From positions 20,981,479 to 21,045,478 of the forward strand of contig NC_064762.1 of assembly GCF_011397635.1 (NCBI RefSeq): DNA of 64,000 nt, read 5' to 3'. The stretch's first letter is position 1, and every line of letters starts with the position of its first letter. Below are positions 1 to 9,850 of the stretch, one piece after another. This DNA is from Epinephelus fuscoguttatus (taxonomy: Eukaryota > Chordata > Actinopteri > Perciformes > Serranidae). The notes beneath the pieces were generated by a model. It was not told the origin of the DNA, searched no databases, and was given only the letters and a program-made list of their open reading frames with translations. A program made the translations under genes and the position numbers.

Positions 1-52
1 AAAAGGGGCACATCAGCTCGTTTTTGCCACTCAAGAGGGCACTTTAGTGCGG
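1..52 (+). repeat. Single copy of a 43-bp repeat unit (zpax intron 17)
   Basis: Contains gggcacatcagctcg and ccactcaagagggca, the same unit as the tandem array at about 1028-1185. The two blocks lie on either side of zpax exon 17. Confidence 0.7.
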
Positions 53-353
53 TCGCCCCCCCTGACTGAATCCATCAGTGTTCCTTTGTCTTTAGGAGAG
101 TTGCACGACTGTCCAAGACACCCCAAAAGCCAACATTATTCAGTTTAGTAAAAATCTGATTTATGTCTCTTTGCATTATCCATGAAGATCTGTGTTTCAA
201 CATGCTGACATGATGGGAAGTAGAATTATTTTGCCCTCGCTTTCTGGCTTTGGGAGAGTTCTTAAATGTGTTTGTGGCTTCAGGCAGAGGGAGAATTAAA
301 GGATTCCCAGTGTTGAAAAAACAGAAAACAATCCCATAATCAGAACTTCTTAC

Positions 354-3300
354 CCGTAGCAAGTCTTATTGCAACTTGCAGCTTCCCTCTTGCATTTTCA
401 GCATATGGTTCACTCCTGCGGGGTCTGGTGTTGAAGGCCACAGCGTGGTTTGTGTTGATGTCATAATAACAAAAAACCTTGAGCCTGAAGAGACAGGGAC
501 CCATGAGAGTTTCAGAAATACTCATTTAACATGCATGTGACAGTAAAATAAGTCTCGATTTGTCAGTGGCCTCGTTCACTCCAAAGTGTTGCATTAAATC
601 TCTGCTCGTAAACTGTGGTCAAACTGTCCAAATATTATACTGTTTAGCTGGAAAATGAGAAGTTTGCTTATGCTGGTGGGCGGTATCGTGTTTCGGCTCG
701 ACTGTTTAACATGGCAGCCGGGTCCCAAACTCATTTCGCAGCTAAACAGTACGCTAAAATAAGTTTCAGAAAACATTTGAGGCAAGAAATATTCACTGCA
801 GTCACAGAATCTTGATTCATATTTGATCAGTGCTGCCTAGTTTGATCGCAGTGCATTTGATTGACAGCTTCGTTAGAGACTCCTCGGCTCTCATTGGCTG
901 TCATTATTCACATGCAGTAAGGCCATTAAAAATGTATGATGTTTTTCACAGATTTGTTCTCTCACAGTGACGGACTCAGGATGTTTGAATGGCAGAGGCG
1001 AAAAAGCAAAAAAGGGCACCTACTGCATGACATGGGGACAAGAGGGCAGCCAAAAGGGCACATCCGCTCGTTTTTGTCAATCAAGAGGGCAGCCAAGAGG
1101 GCACATCTGCTTGTTTTCATCATTCAAGAGGGCAGCTGATAGGGCACATTCTCATTTTTGCCACTCAAGAGGGCAATACAGCATGGCGTTTTCAGCCAAG
1201 GCAGCACCAGTGCTCTCTCATTTAGTGCTGTGTGAATATAGTGACAGTTTTAGGAAATACAAAAAAAAAAAAAAAAAAAAAACTTTATACAAGTCACCAC
1301 CTGTAGCTTTTAACCACAGATATTTTCTCAATTTATAGTTTTGGTCTATAAAATGTTCAAGTTGACGTCTTAATTTTACTTGTTTTGTCCGACTAAAGTC
1401 TAAAACCCAGAGATGCTCAGTTTACTGAAATGCAGCTACAGCTCACATTAGAGAAGCTGTGATGAGGGAATGTTGACTCACGAGAGCTTTGAATGTGTGT
1501 TCTTTGACGATTAACTCATCTCAGCTTGATGTGTTTAAAAAAGTTTCAAGACACTCACTCATACTCCGGCTCATCCGTCTTTGATTCCCCTTTCATTATA
1601 AGTTCATCTGGCAGAGAGATTTCATTTTCATACACCATCATGTTTGGCAAAAACTAAGGGAAAAAGAAGAAACACTTATGGTCAGTCTCAGCATTACTAG
1701 TCAGCGTCAGAAATATTTAGTCGGATGCTACCTTTCTGGTTGTCCCACAGGAGTTCACAGTGAAAACGAAATAAGCGTAGTGGTCATTGCTGTAGGTGGG
1801 ACCACAGCTGGGGTCATTGAGGGTGAGCTGACTGGGGTTCAGACTGGGAACTGACTCTAGTTTCATTGCCAGAGCCGTCATGGTCCCATTAGGGAAACAT
1901 TCTGAAAGAGAGGATCAGCCATTAGTACATGTTGGGAGTTCTGTCTGACATGAGAAACATTTTCTCTCACAAACCAGTCAGTGTTGAGATGAAATTGCAA
2001 GCCACAGAGAATTCTTGGATATTTGTGTTGGTTTCTGGACTCCTCAGAGCCACGTCGAGCCTGCTCCTGATGGATGATGACTCAACAGCCTGGGATGGTG
2101 TCAAGAACAAAATAAAACGTTATATTATATGGAGGTTGATATCTCGAAAACAAATGGCACCGAGATAAATCCCTGCACATCCATCACTTCAGTTAGAAGA
2201 GCAGACCCTCATCGTACCTCGATCACAACGTCGGAGGCAGAAAATGGTACTGTCAAACTGAAGTGTGTGCCATTGTCCATGAGGCCGTACTCCTGAGCCA
2301 GCCTGGGGGTCAACATCTGTCTTCCAACCATGGTCTGGAAGTTGTGGGTTCCATACTTCACCAGGACGTAGAAGTTTTGATAATCACAGCCACCAGAGAC
2401 AGAGGGAGGAACTGCAGAGGGGAAAAAAATACAGCTGTTAGATTAATTTTACGCATTTTGTGATGAAAGAATCGTCATATCCATGAGTACAGACCAACGT
2501 CTACTAATCTAGCCTCCAGATATGCATTGAGAGAAAATGGAGCAAACTCTGGTAGGACCAGCAAGCCAAAGGTCAGGTGTAGAGAGTAGACTGTAATCCC
2601 CTGATCTCTCTGTTGGGACATACAGAGAGAGATTAGCAGCCGAAATTAAAATGAATTTTTTACATTTCATTTCCCAAGTTGAGAGTAAAGCTCACCATCT
2701 GTAGTACAGCATGGTCCGTGAAGGGCACTTCAAGTGTAAAGACCTTTGAGCTGCCGTTAGGGGACATGTGTTCCAGGACATTAAAGCCTCTGACACTGCA
2801 GTCCGCCACTGACAAAACCTCAGAGGGGAGGGTGATGTTCATTAGTGCCACATCAGTGCCGAAAGGCCCGAGCAGCACCTTAAATATCCGCTCCTTGGGA
2901 ACAGTGTCTGTAAGGCAGAAATACAGAGGAATGAAGGCAACTTGCTGTATGTTAAAACAAAACTAAAGTACAATGATAAAAGACTCACTGTCGATAACTT
3001 GCGGAGGTTGAGACATTAATGGTGTCGTGATAGGAAAGAGGACTTTGTATCTTGTGTCCTCGTGAGTGGCGTCTTCAGTCCAGAGCAACTCAAGCATCGG
3101 CTCAATCGTATAAGTAGTGAGGTACTGACCATCCTGAACATGACTCTGCAAAATCAAACATCCTTCATACATTATTGACAACAAACCCAGATTTACAGAA
3201 CATACAGTACATGCATATATGCAGAAGTGTGGCACTGAGGGGCAAATTCACAAGACAAATCGTGCAGCTTTCAGGACTGAAATTTTCACAAATTAGACAA

Positions 3301-6300
3301 AAAGAAACTAATTCTTAAAACACATGCAACGGTTGAAATGCACTCCTAACTGCATAGCCAAGGGAATACTGCCTCAGTGCTCCTGTGCAATCTGAATGCA
3401 TTTTAATGAGGTAAAATGTACACGTTTTGGACAAAAATGGTCCCCTTCCTATGCAAATGGTAACAGGAGTGCATTTGTCTGTGTCACATTTATACATAAT
3501 ACACTGCCTGGGGTTATAAAGAGCATCTGCATCTCAGTCTGGACCTGTTGCTGGCAGTCTGGAGATGTAAGTTTTTCTCTCTGCTGCAAATTGTGCTCAG
3601 CTGCAAAATTTTGTAACCAATAATATTACAGCGCATACATGCACTTTTTGAATTGGACCTTGAGACGACTTAACCAGAGTTGCAAGTGATCCGCCACTTA
3701 TAGATTCATCAGCGGCTGCAATCCAGTCTTTGACTTCACCCATCAGTCTTGCTCATCTATGAAACAGGGGCCATATTCACATAGCTCCCTAGTACTAACA
3801 AGGAAAGGAAGGAAGGTTATGTTTTCCTTGGTACTAAGAGTTTCTCCTCATGACAAAATTCTAAGAAAATTCTTAAATTCTTGACATTGAGAATTTCCCC
3901 TTAAAGTTAAGACAAGGGGCCATACTCAAAATATTCTGAGGACTCCTAACTTAGCCTAAAAACTTTGAGTAGGAGTCCTAGCTTAGGAGTGATTTAGGAA
4001 AGTTCTCAGAGCAACTCTAAGGAGGGGACAGAAACTTTTACCTTAGTGAGTGAGGACGTGTGGTTGTTAGGTATTCTTTTAACAGATGTGATTGGTTGTC
4101 ACAGACACCCCCTTTTGTGAGTCTGCAAGGTGTGGACACCCAGTAGGAATGAAATGAACTGCTGACTGTGAAAGTGTTAGTGTGATCACTCTGCTGATGG
4201 AAGGTTGAGACAGACTCAAGTCATCATTGCTGTACTGTTGCATTTAATCAGTTTTCTAGGTATTAGTATTGTGGTAATTTTATTTCTGGTGTTGTAGCGT
4301 TAGGTGGGAATTGTATGCTTATCCCTAATGACATCAACCAGACATTTTCCCCATCTAATCTGTAGCATTTCATTTACTCACTGTCATCCAGTTTTTGGAG
4401 AATATTTCTGACCTCTTTGTTTTTCCACCATTTTAAGCCTCTTAAGCCTCCTCTCTGCTCCCAACAGTTTTTCACCCTAGAAGTTCTCTTTAGGGCCAAG
4501 ATGCTCTGTGAATAAACTTTTATCTTTACAGTGACTTAGTCTTAACTTTAAGGGGAAATTTTAAGAAAACGTCCCAATTCTAAGAATTTTGTCAGTAGGA
4601 GCAACTCTTAGCACTAGGAGGCTTTGTGAATACAGCCCCAGGTCTTGGCAAAGATGACTTATCTTAGCCCATAAATGAGCACCTAAGATGACAAACTATT
4701 AGGAATAGAAAGGAGGACTTAGTGGAAACACAAAGAGGTCGGAGAAATATTCTCCGAACGCTGAATGATGAGTAAATGAAATGCTACAGATTAGATCATA
4801 CAGGAATAATGGTTGTGGTTGATCTCATTAAGGATTCGCACACATTTCAGACCCTACACATAACGTTATCACGCCAGAAATAAAAATGATCACAACACTA
4901 AGATTTTTGGAAAACTGGAAAAATGCAGCACTGCAGCAGTGATGACTTGTGTCTGTTGCAGCCTTCCATCAGCAGAGTGATCACAGTAACAGTGAACACT
5001 TTCAGTCTCATATCATGATGCAGTTCATTTCAATTCCACTGGGTATCCATACCATGCAGGCTCACAAAAGGGTGTGTCTGTGACAACCAATCACATCTGA
5101 CAATAGACTGCATCATACCTAGCAATGGGGGTCAGCCACACCTTCTTACTAAGATAAAGTTTGTGTCCCCCTTCTTGCTTAGAGTTGCTCTGAGAATTTC
5201 CCTAAATCTCTTCTAAGCTAAGACTCCTTACTAAAAATGTTTAGGCTCAGAGTGTTTTCCAAATGTTTATGAATACGGCCACAGATTTTAGTTGCACAGA
5301 ACTGTCTCTTGAAGTTGAATTCAAACAAATGCAGAAAAAGTACATGTCTGACCTTGAAGTGGCCACCGTCAGCCCCAACTGGAATTTCAACAACGATATA
5401 CACATCATTTACAGACAGTGAGTATTGTCTGGCAGCCATCTCAGCAGCGTCGAGCCTCTTGCCATCGACGCCCATGTGCACCTCTAACAGTTGGAACTGG
5501 CCAGAGATCAGCGGGTCAATGTGCTTTGGCAGGAACCAGCTGATTGAGTCTGGAGTGAAGGAAACACTTCCTGTGCACAAACACATACAGCACTTAGATG
5601 AGGAAAGACCCAACGTGGACACGTTTAATATTTTATAGGCAGGGGCATATAACCAAGGTTTTAGATATACTGAAGTCATGATGAGTCCATGTTATTCTAG
5701 TGGAGAAATTTGAATATACAAAGTCTAAAAATACTGAAATTGGTATTAAAATACCCACTATGTGCAAGTTTAAAGGGGACCTATCTTGCTTTTATATGTT
5801 CTGTCAGATATTACAGTATCCGTTTATAATAAAACTTGGCTAAAGTTTCAAATAAGCAAGCACACGTAAATGTGGGCAAAAACCTCAGGCTCCAGACTAT
5901 TCTGAATACTCAGTTTTCCACCTTTTTTCCTTCTGTCGAGACAAACTGAGCTTGTAATAGATATCTTTATATGGTCAACTACCCCAGGCACGCTACTGCG
6001 TGTTTTTACATTATGTAGCCTACACTGCTGCTTGAAGCTACATGCTAATGTCAGGGACACCAAACCCATCTCACTTCAAAGTTGCCGAAATCCGACGTTT
6101 GGGCAGTGACTTGTGGTGTCAGACACTGACAAAAAAAGCTGTCCTTAAACGTCGCCATGATATACGACTGGTCACTCTTAGTGTAACGGCACTTGGCGGA
6201 GTCACAGGGAAACGCAACTGGACAAGAACGATGGTTAAGGTGGCGAAAGTCCAATACAACTGTATAAACGGTAAATTTCCAGTGAAAACGAAAGTGTATT

Positions 6301-9300
6301 TTTAAAGAAGACAATGCATGCGACAAGCAGAACTTGACTCGGCGTCCCAAAACATCGACAACCAATGCATCCAGGGTACCTTGCATGTTGTATCTGGAGG
6401 TCCTTGACCAAACGTCGATGTGTGACCAAGTCGGAGTGAGAATGTGTTGGGGCATCATGCAGTTTTGGTTGTTGTTGATATTATTTTTACAATTGAATTT
6501 CCGTACTCGAACATGCCCGGTTACAAAAAGGTCTGGATTGTACCGCTCTACAATTCAGATACATTACATTTGTACAAACTTTTGTAGTGTGTGTTTAAAA
6601 AAAAAAAAAAAAAAAACCCTTAATGACTCGACACTTAGAAGCTGTGGTTAGGTGTAGGCACAAAAACTCTTGTTAATGGTTAGGAAAAGATCACGTTTTG
6701 GCGTAAAACCACCACGTTTGGCACAAAAGCCGCTGGAAAAGCAGGGACGGGTGGGCTGTTATGTGTCGCCAAAACACACCAAGGTTTGGGGCCACAAACA
6801 CCGGTGGAAACTTCATAAATGGTCGCCACAAGCAAACTGGCGGTGGTCTCCACCTTTGGATGACAAAAGTCATGTTATATTAAGTCACTTTAGAAAATAC
6901 GTGAAATGCGGAAGTAACAAATTCGTTGTTTTCAGAAATGTACAATTCAAATATTTTCTTCTGGAGACTGAGCTGCGGGTTACTTTTATTGGCCATTTTT
7001 CAACAGTAGAAAACGTTGCCGTTCTTGTTTAGCCATTCCCTGGCTGCAGTGAACGTGCAGAGACACGATGGTGCAGAAAATGTTGACCAATTAGAGCAGA
7101 CTATGCTCCTTCGGGAGGGGGGATTAAAGAGACAGGCGCTAAGTGTTTCAGACAGGGGGTGTATACAGATGTTTCAGCACAGACAGTAACGAAAACAAAA
7201 AGTTTTGACCATTCAAACATGCTCTATCAGAAACTCAAAATATATGTATGAACGTAAAATTAGCATAATCATAATAACAATAACAATAATAATACTTCCT
7301 TTTTTATTATGGGCAGTAAACCTCTGAAACACCCAATAAAGAGCCCCAAATTCCCAGAGAAAACACTGAAGACATGACCTCAGCAGTGACTACGGCCATG
7401 CCTGCTGTTCAAACATTACCCTCCAGTCTTGGACACGCAGCTCCTGCATCGATTCGAGTCACCAGCCACTTCTTTTCAAATATTGTCGAGGTTTTGAGCA
7501 CCGTCATGGGCACCCCTGCTACCTGCGGGGTGAGGTTACACAACACTTTGTATGTAAATGCTTCCTTTAGTCCACTTATTGCTGTAACAAGAGATAATTT
7601 AATCTCTCAGGATGTGGGTAATTTCAACATAATGAGGGATATAAATAAAACAAAAGCAGCCTATTGAACGTATTTAACCGTGCCAACTGGGTTTGAGACA
7701 AAGTAATCCATTTAAATGCAGTCTGATTACATTACTTGATCTAAATCCAATAGTTTACAGGCTGCAAGTGTAAGCAAGTAGTCATCTAATGGACTGCGAG
7801 TAATTCAACCAGAGCCTGCCTGAGGAGCAAGATATCAAGTGAGGCTTGTTTAAAATTTAGTGAACCACGGTCTACTCACATTCTGGGTGTACGTTTCAGG
7901 TGAGGTCTTTGGGCTTCGCAGAACCAGCCTCGTGGGGGTGTTTGAGATGCCGTAACCGCGTTGCTGGGCCTCGGTCACCTTCATGATCCTCTCCTCAGGG
8001 GTGAAGAACACCAGGGTTGTGATTCTGAATCCTGCGTCTATGGGCTGCTTCTGTGAGGCAAATATTAGGACAGTAGATACTGAGAGTGTTGTTTCTGGAA
8101 TGTTAAGGGGCAAAATGAACTCGTCTAACCTCAGCAGCTCGTCGAGGATCACCAAATTTTGAATGAGCCCCTAGGATGGGATGTTCAGGCAGGGCGTAAT
8201 CATCTGGAGCTGCCCTGTTCACAGACACCTAGAAATGAGGGCACTCCATAAGTGATAATCAATCTCCCCCTCTCCCCTCTGCCAAGACATGCAATGCACC
8301 AGCCTTGATGCTCACACGGGACATAAAGCCACTTATCATATAGACTGAAACACGACCCCTGAGAGCCCTGCTGTATTCACTTGCCTCCATATAGTCGCGG
8401 TCACATACAATTTCCCTGGAGGCCCAGGCCGTATAGTGGCATGTTTTAGCCACCTCGTACAGCTCGTCCTCATCCACCTGGTTCCCGTGCAGTCGCAAAT
8501 TTAATTTGGTCGTGAACGTTTCATCGCCCTACAAACACAGATATGGCTTGAAATGATCACCACGTCAAGAGACAACATTTGGCCAGGCTCTACAAATTCA
8601 TATTTTCAGTCTTGTTTACCACATTTTGAGCAAAGCAGTTTTGAAGGGAAGCATAAATCACGGCGTTCCCCAGCTGGTCCATGTTCATCCTGAAGCCACA
8701 CTGAGAAGCTAAACTTGGTGTGAGAAGGATTGCGGAGTTATCTGAGGAGGACAAAGAGGACGATTGGATGAATTAAAGTGAGACGAAGCGGAGAAACACA
8801 ATAAATTCAGAAATATTTAAAGTCTATGGAAGAGTGCTTTTAAAGTTTTTGCTCCTGTATCTCAGTGTCGGCTACAGAGTCATCTTAAACTAGATTGTAT
8901 TAGGAGCATGGGAGATTTTAGATACAAGTTTAAGGACTATTTGACCACTGAATCTGTTGCTTTTTGTGAAAAATTTATGCCATTTGTATGAAGCCGGGTT
9001 ATGTGAGACTCTATAGGTTGCCATCTTTGCTAGAACTCCCTTGCAAAAGCAATCTCAGTTTGATGGATTAATCCTAGTGAAACAAAAGGTTAAATAGATA
9101 CATAAATCAAATATGAGCTTACTAATGACAGCAGACACTTCAAGTAGATTCCCTCCAAGTGGACCAACGTCCACACGCATGACGCTCCCCAGGCATTTTG
9201 AGATGATACCTGGGATGGAACATTTATATCAGTAAGCAGCATATAGCAGGATTAAAATCATATTTAAAATGACAAAACTTACTTATAGGGGGCATCTTTT

Positions 9301-9449
9301 GTGCCTCTATGTTCCCAACTGCTATCAGGAGAATAAACCACCTGAAAGGGATTGAGTCATTTCAAAAGTGGCAAGAAAAATCTTAAGCTTTGAGAGAAAT
9401 CAATGGATAAAAACAAAACTACAAACCCCAATCCAACTATTCCACCCAT
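354..9449 (-). CDS. zpax: ZPAX-type zona pellucida (egg envelope) glycoprotein, 17 exons, 3' end outside window
   Basis: Structural protein of the fish egg coat; family members are secreted and polymerise through a ZP module. I joined 17 exons by splice sites and phase: 9427-9449, 9283-9341, 9123-9209, 8620-8741, 8385-8528, 8130-8228, 7880-8050, 7420-7522, 5353-5570, 2989-3145, 2696-2907, 2495-2609, 2218-2411, 1975-2089, 1732-1901, 1559-1653, 354-484. They give 2215 nt, 738 codons, with no stop or frameshift. Residues 1 to about 22 form a hydrophobic signal peptide. Repeated ZP-N-like segments follow, including the family motif CDRDYMEVSV. The ZP-N domain begins near 607 with Cys608, 639, 658 and 700 and the string MMVYENEI. 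N-glycosylation sequons include NIT, NGS, NGT and NGT. ZP-C, cleavage site and stop lie left of base 1. ZPAX is chosen over ZP2/ZP1 from memory of the teleost proteins, so the family is near certain and the subfamily likely. The first exon is the least certain. Confidence 0.88.
485..1558 (-). other. zpax intron 16
   Basis: No coding sequence is seen. It holds the 43-bp tandem array near its right end and a 20-base run of A at about 1261-1280. The short frames here do not resemble ZP sequence and have no matching splice sites. Confidence 0.7.
1028..1185 (+). repeat. Degenerate tandem array of about 43-bp units
   Basis: Three to four units of the form agggcagccaaaagggca, then a T-rich stretch, then ctcaag, with 41-43 bp periodicity. 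A related unit starts the window. Units diverge by several bases each. It looks like the core of a dispersed fish repeat. Confidence 0.75.
1559..1901 (-). CDS. zpax: zpax exons 15-16: core of the ZP-N domain
   Basis: Exon 1732-1901 encodes residues 607-663 with Cys608, Cys639 and Cys658. Exon 1559-1653 encodes 664-694, including MMVYENEISLPDEL. Exon 16 reads into a TGA at 1557-1555 if unspliced. A strong donor (gtgagtg) starts two bases before that TGA. Splicing to exon 354-484 restores PEYELKVFCYYD, which supplies Cys700, the fourth ZP-N cysteine. The apparent stop is therefore intronic. Confidence 0.9.
3767..4640. mobile_element. Non-autonomous DNA transposon with about 130-bp terminal inverted repeats
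   Basis: The left end reads ggggccatattcacatagc. The right end, reverse-complemented, reads tggggctgtattcacaaag. Homology continues inward through TGACAAAATTCT and TTTCCCCTTAAAGTTAAGAC on both sides. There is no transposase. It overlaps a second element at 3916-5282. The superfamily is unproven; ends of this kind recall teleost PIF/Harbinger-type elements. Confidence 0.7.
3916..5282. mobile_element. Large fold-back element, two roughly 600-bp inverted arms
   Basis: The plus strand of about 3916-4520 matches the reverse complement of about 4660-5282. For example, tgtgattggttgtcacagac occurs at about 4087 on the plus strand and at about 5076-5095 on the minus strand. Both arms share CACTCTGCTGATGGAAGG and TCTAATCTGTAGCATTTC. 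The outer ends read ggggccatactcaa and, reversed, gtggccgtattcat. It could form a very long hairpin. No coding frame. Confidence 0.8.
6072..6160 (+). repeat. Dispersed repeat, copy 1
   Basis: Contains gggcagtgacttgtggtgtc followed by an AAAAAAGCTGTCCTTAAACGTC segment broken only by substitutions relative to the other copies. Related, diverged copies are at 13090-13160 (opposite strand) and 28764-28812. Confidence 0.65.
6655..6900 (+). repeat. Dispersed teleost-type repeat (ttaggaaaagatcac family)
   Basis: The start, gttaggaaaagatcacgttt, resembles segments near 23400-23490, 31395-31440 and 47638-47690. This is an interspersed family with no coding function seen. Confidence 0.45.
8383..8384 (-). 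other. Non-canonical GC splice donor of zpax intron 5
   Basis: Exon 8385-8528 ends in ATGGAG followed by gcaagt, the usual context of a GC-AG intron. Joining it to the acceptor before 8228 gives DYMEVSVNRAAPDDYALP in frame and restores the YMEVSV motif seen across ZP-family N-terminal repeats. The nearest GT donor, four bases downstream, would shift the frame into a TGA within ten codons. Confidence 0.75.
9427..9449 (-). CDS. zpax: zpax first coding exon (signal peptide start)
   Basis: The ATG at 9449-9447 has G at +4. It opens an eight-residue stretch (MGGIVGLG) that joins in phase through an 85-nt intron to exon 9283-9341, which encodes WFILLIAVGNIEAQ. Together they make a classic short hydrophobic signal peptide. 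The donor (gtttgt) is weak. Support comes from the frame, the position 50 bp below a TATA box, and the fit to a signal sequence. Confidence 0.6.
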
Positions 9450-9497
9450 GGCACAAGAGGTGGGAAACTGGTAACAGCAGAGTCCCTGTATTTGTGG

Positions 9498-9503
9498 TTT
9501 ATA
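9498..9503 (-). promoter_or_regulatory. TATA box of zpax
   Basis: TATAAA reads on the minus strand about 50 bp upstream of the proposed start codon. That spacing implies a 5' UTR of about 20 nt. ZP genes typically have TATA boxes and very short leaders. This is seen in sequence; use as a promoter is inferred. Confidence 0.55.
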
Positions 9504-9589
9504 AGGAAGTTTGTGGCGGGAATGAACTCTCCAGGCCGACCCTTTGGGCAGGATGAGGGACGTCTCTGCTCAACATATACAACCACACA

Positions 9590-9595
9590 CAGGTG
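9590..9595 (-). promoter_or_regulatory. E-box (CACCTG) upstream of zpax
   Basis: CACCTG on the minus strand lies about 90 bp above the TATA box. Oocyte-specific ZP genes are known targets of the bHLH factor FIGLA acting through CANNTG sites near the promoter. A single E-box is weak evidence by itself. Confidence 0.35.
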
Positions 9596-9696
9596 GATCC
9601 TATTACAGCCTGATGGGGATAATTGTCTGGACCTGGAGTCTCGTGTGAGGTGAGTGTCAACACGCACTGCAAAGAGGCTGATTGTCCAAGGTTGGC

Positions 9697-9850
9697 TTAA
9701 AGGTGCAGTCAGCAATTCTGATCCAATAACTTTTAAAGAAAGGCAGTGAGAAGGGGAGGGATGGTAAATCTGACACATGCTGAAGGGCTGAGCTCCACAG
9801 CCAGCGCAGTGTCAACAGTCTTTCTTGAGAATTGCTGACTCTGCCTTTAA
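9697..9850. mobile_element. Short MITE with TTAA ends
   Basis: About 154 bp. The left end ttaaaggtgcagtcagcaat matches the right end, whose reverse complement reads ttaaaggcagagtcagcaat. TTAA lies at both boundaries, the target-site class used by Kolobok and piggyBac elements. No coding capacity. Confidence 0.75.

Larger units (their letters stand above)
3146..5352 (-). other. zpax intron 9, repeat-filled
   Basis: No coding potential for this gene. Most of the intron (3767-5282) is a nested pair of inverted-repeat transposons, described separately. Confidence 0.75.
5571..7419 (-). other. zpax intron 8
   Basis: No ZP-like coding sequence. It contains two dispersed repeats (about 6072-6160 and 6655-6900), an A-run at about 6598-6616 and an AT-rich stretch near 7260-7310. 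Confidence 0.7.

Noticed and set aside
1028..1185. Spaced repeats resembling a CRISPR-like array
   Set aside because: Units are contiguous and degenerate with no unique spacers, and the genome is a vertebrate.
1555..1557. TGA giving an apparent zpax stop after residues PEYE
   Set aside because: A strong donor (gtgagtg) begins two bases earlier, and splicing to 354-484 continues the ZP-N domain with its fourth cysteine.
7850..8155. Unspliced reading through zpax intron 6 as coding
   Set aside because: Splicing 8130-8228 to 7880-8050 gives a conserved-looking ZP sequence; the read-through segment does not.
9437..9778. 113-codon minus-strand frame above zpax exon 1
   Set aside because: It contains the TATA box and part of a MITE; no ZP-like sequence, and a better short first exon fits.
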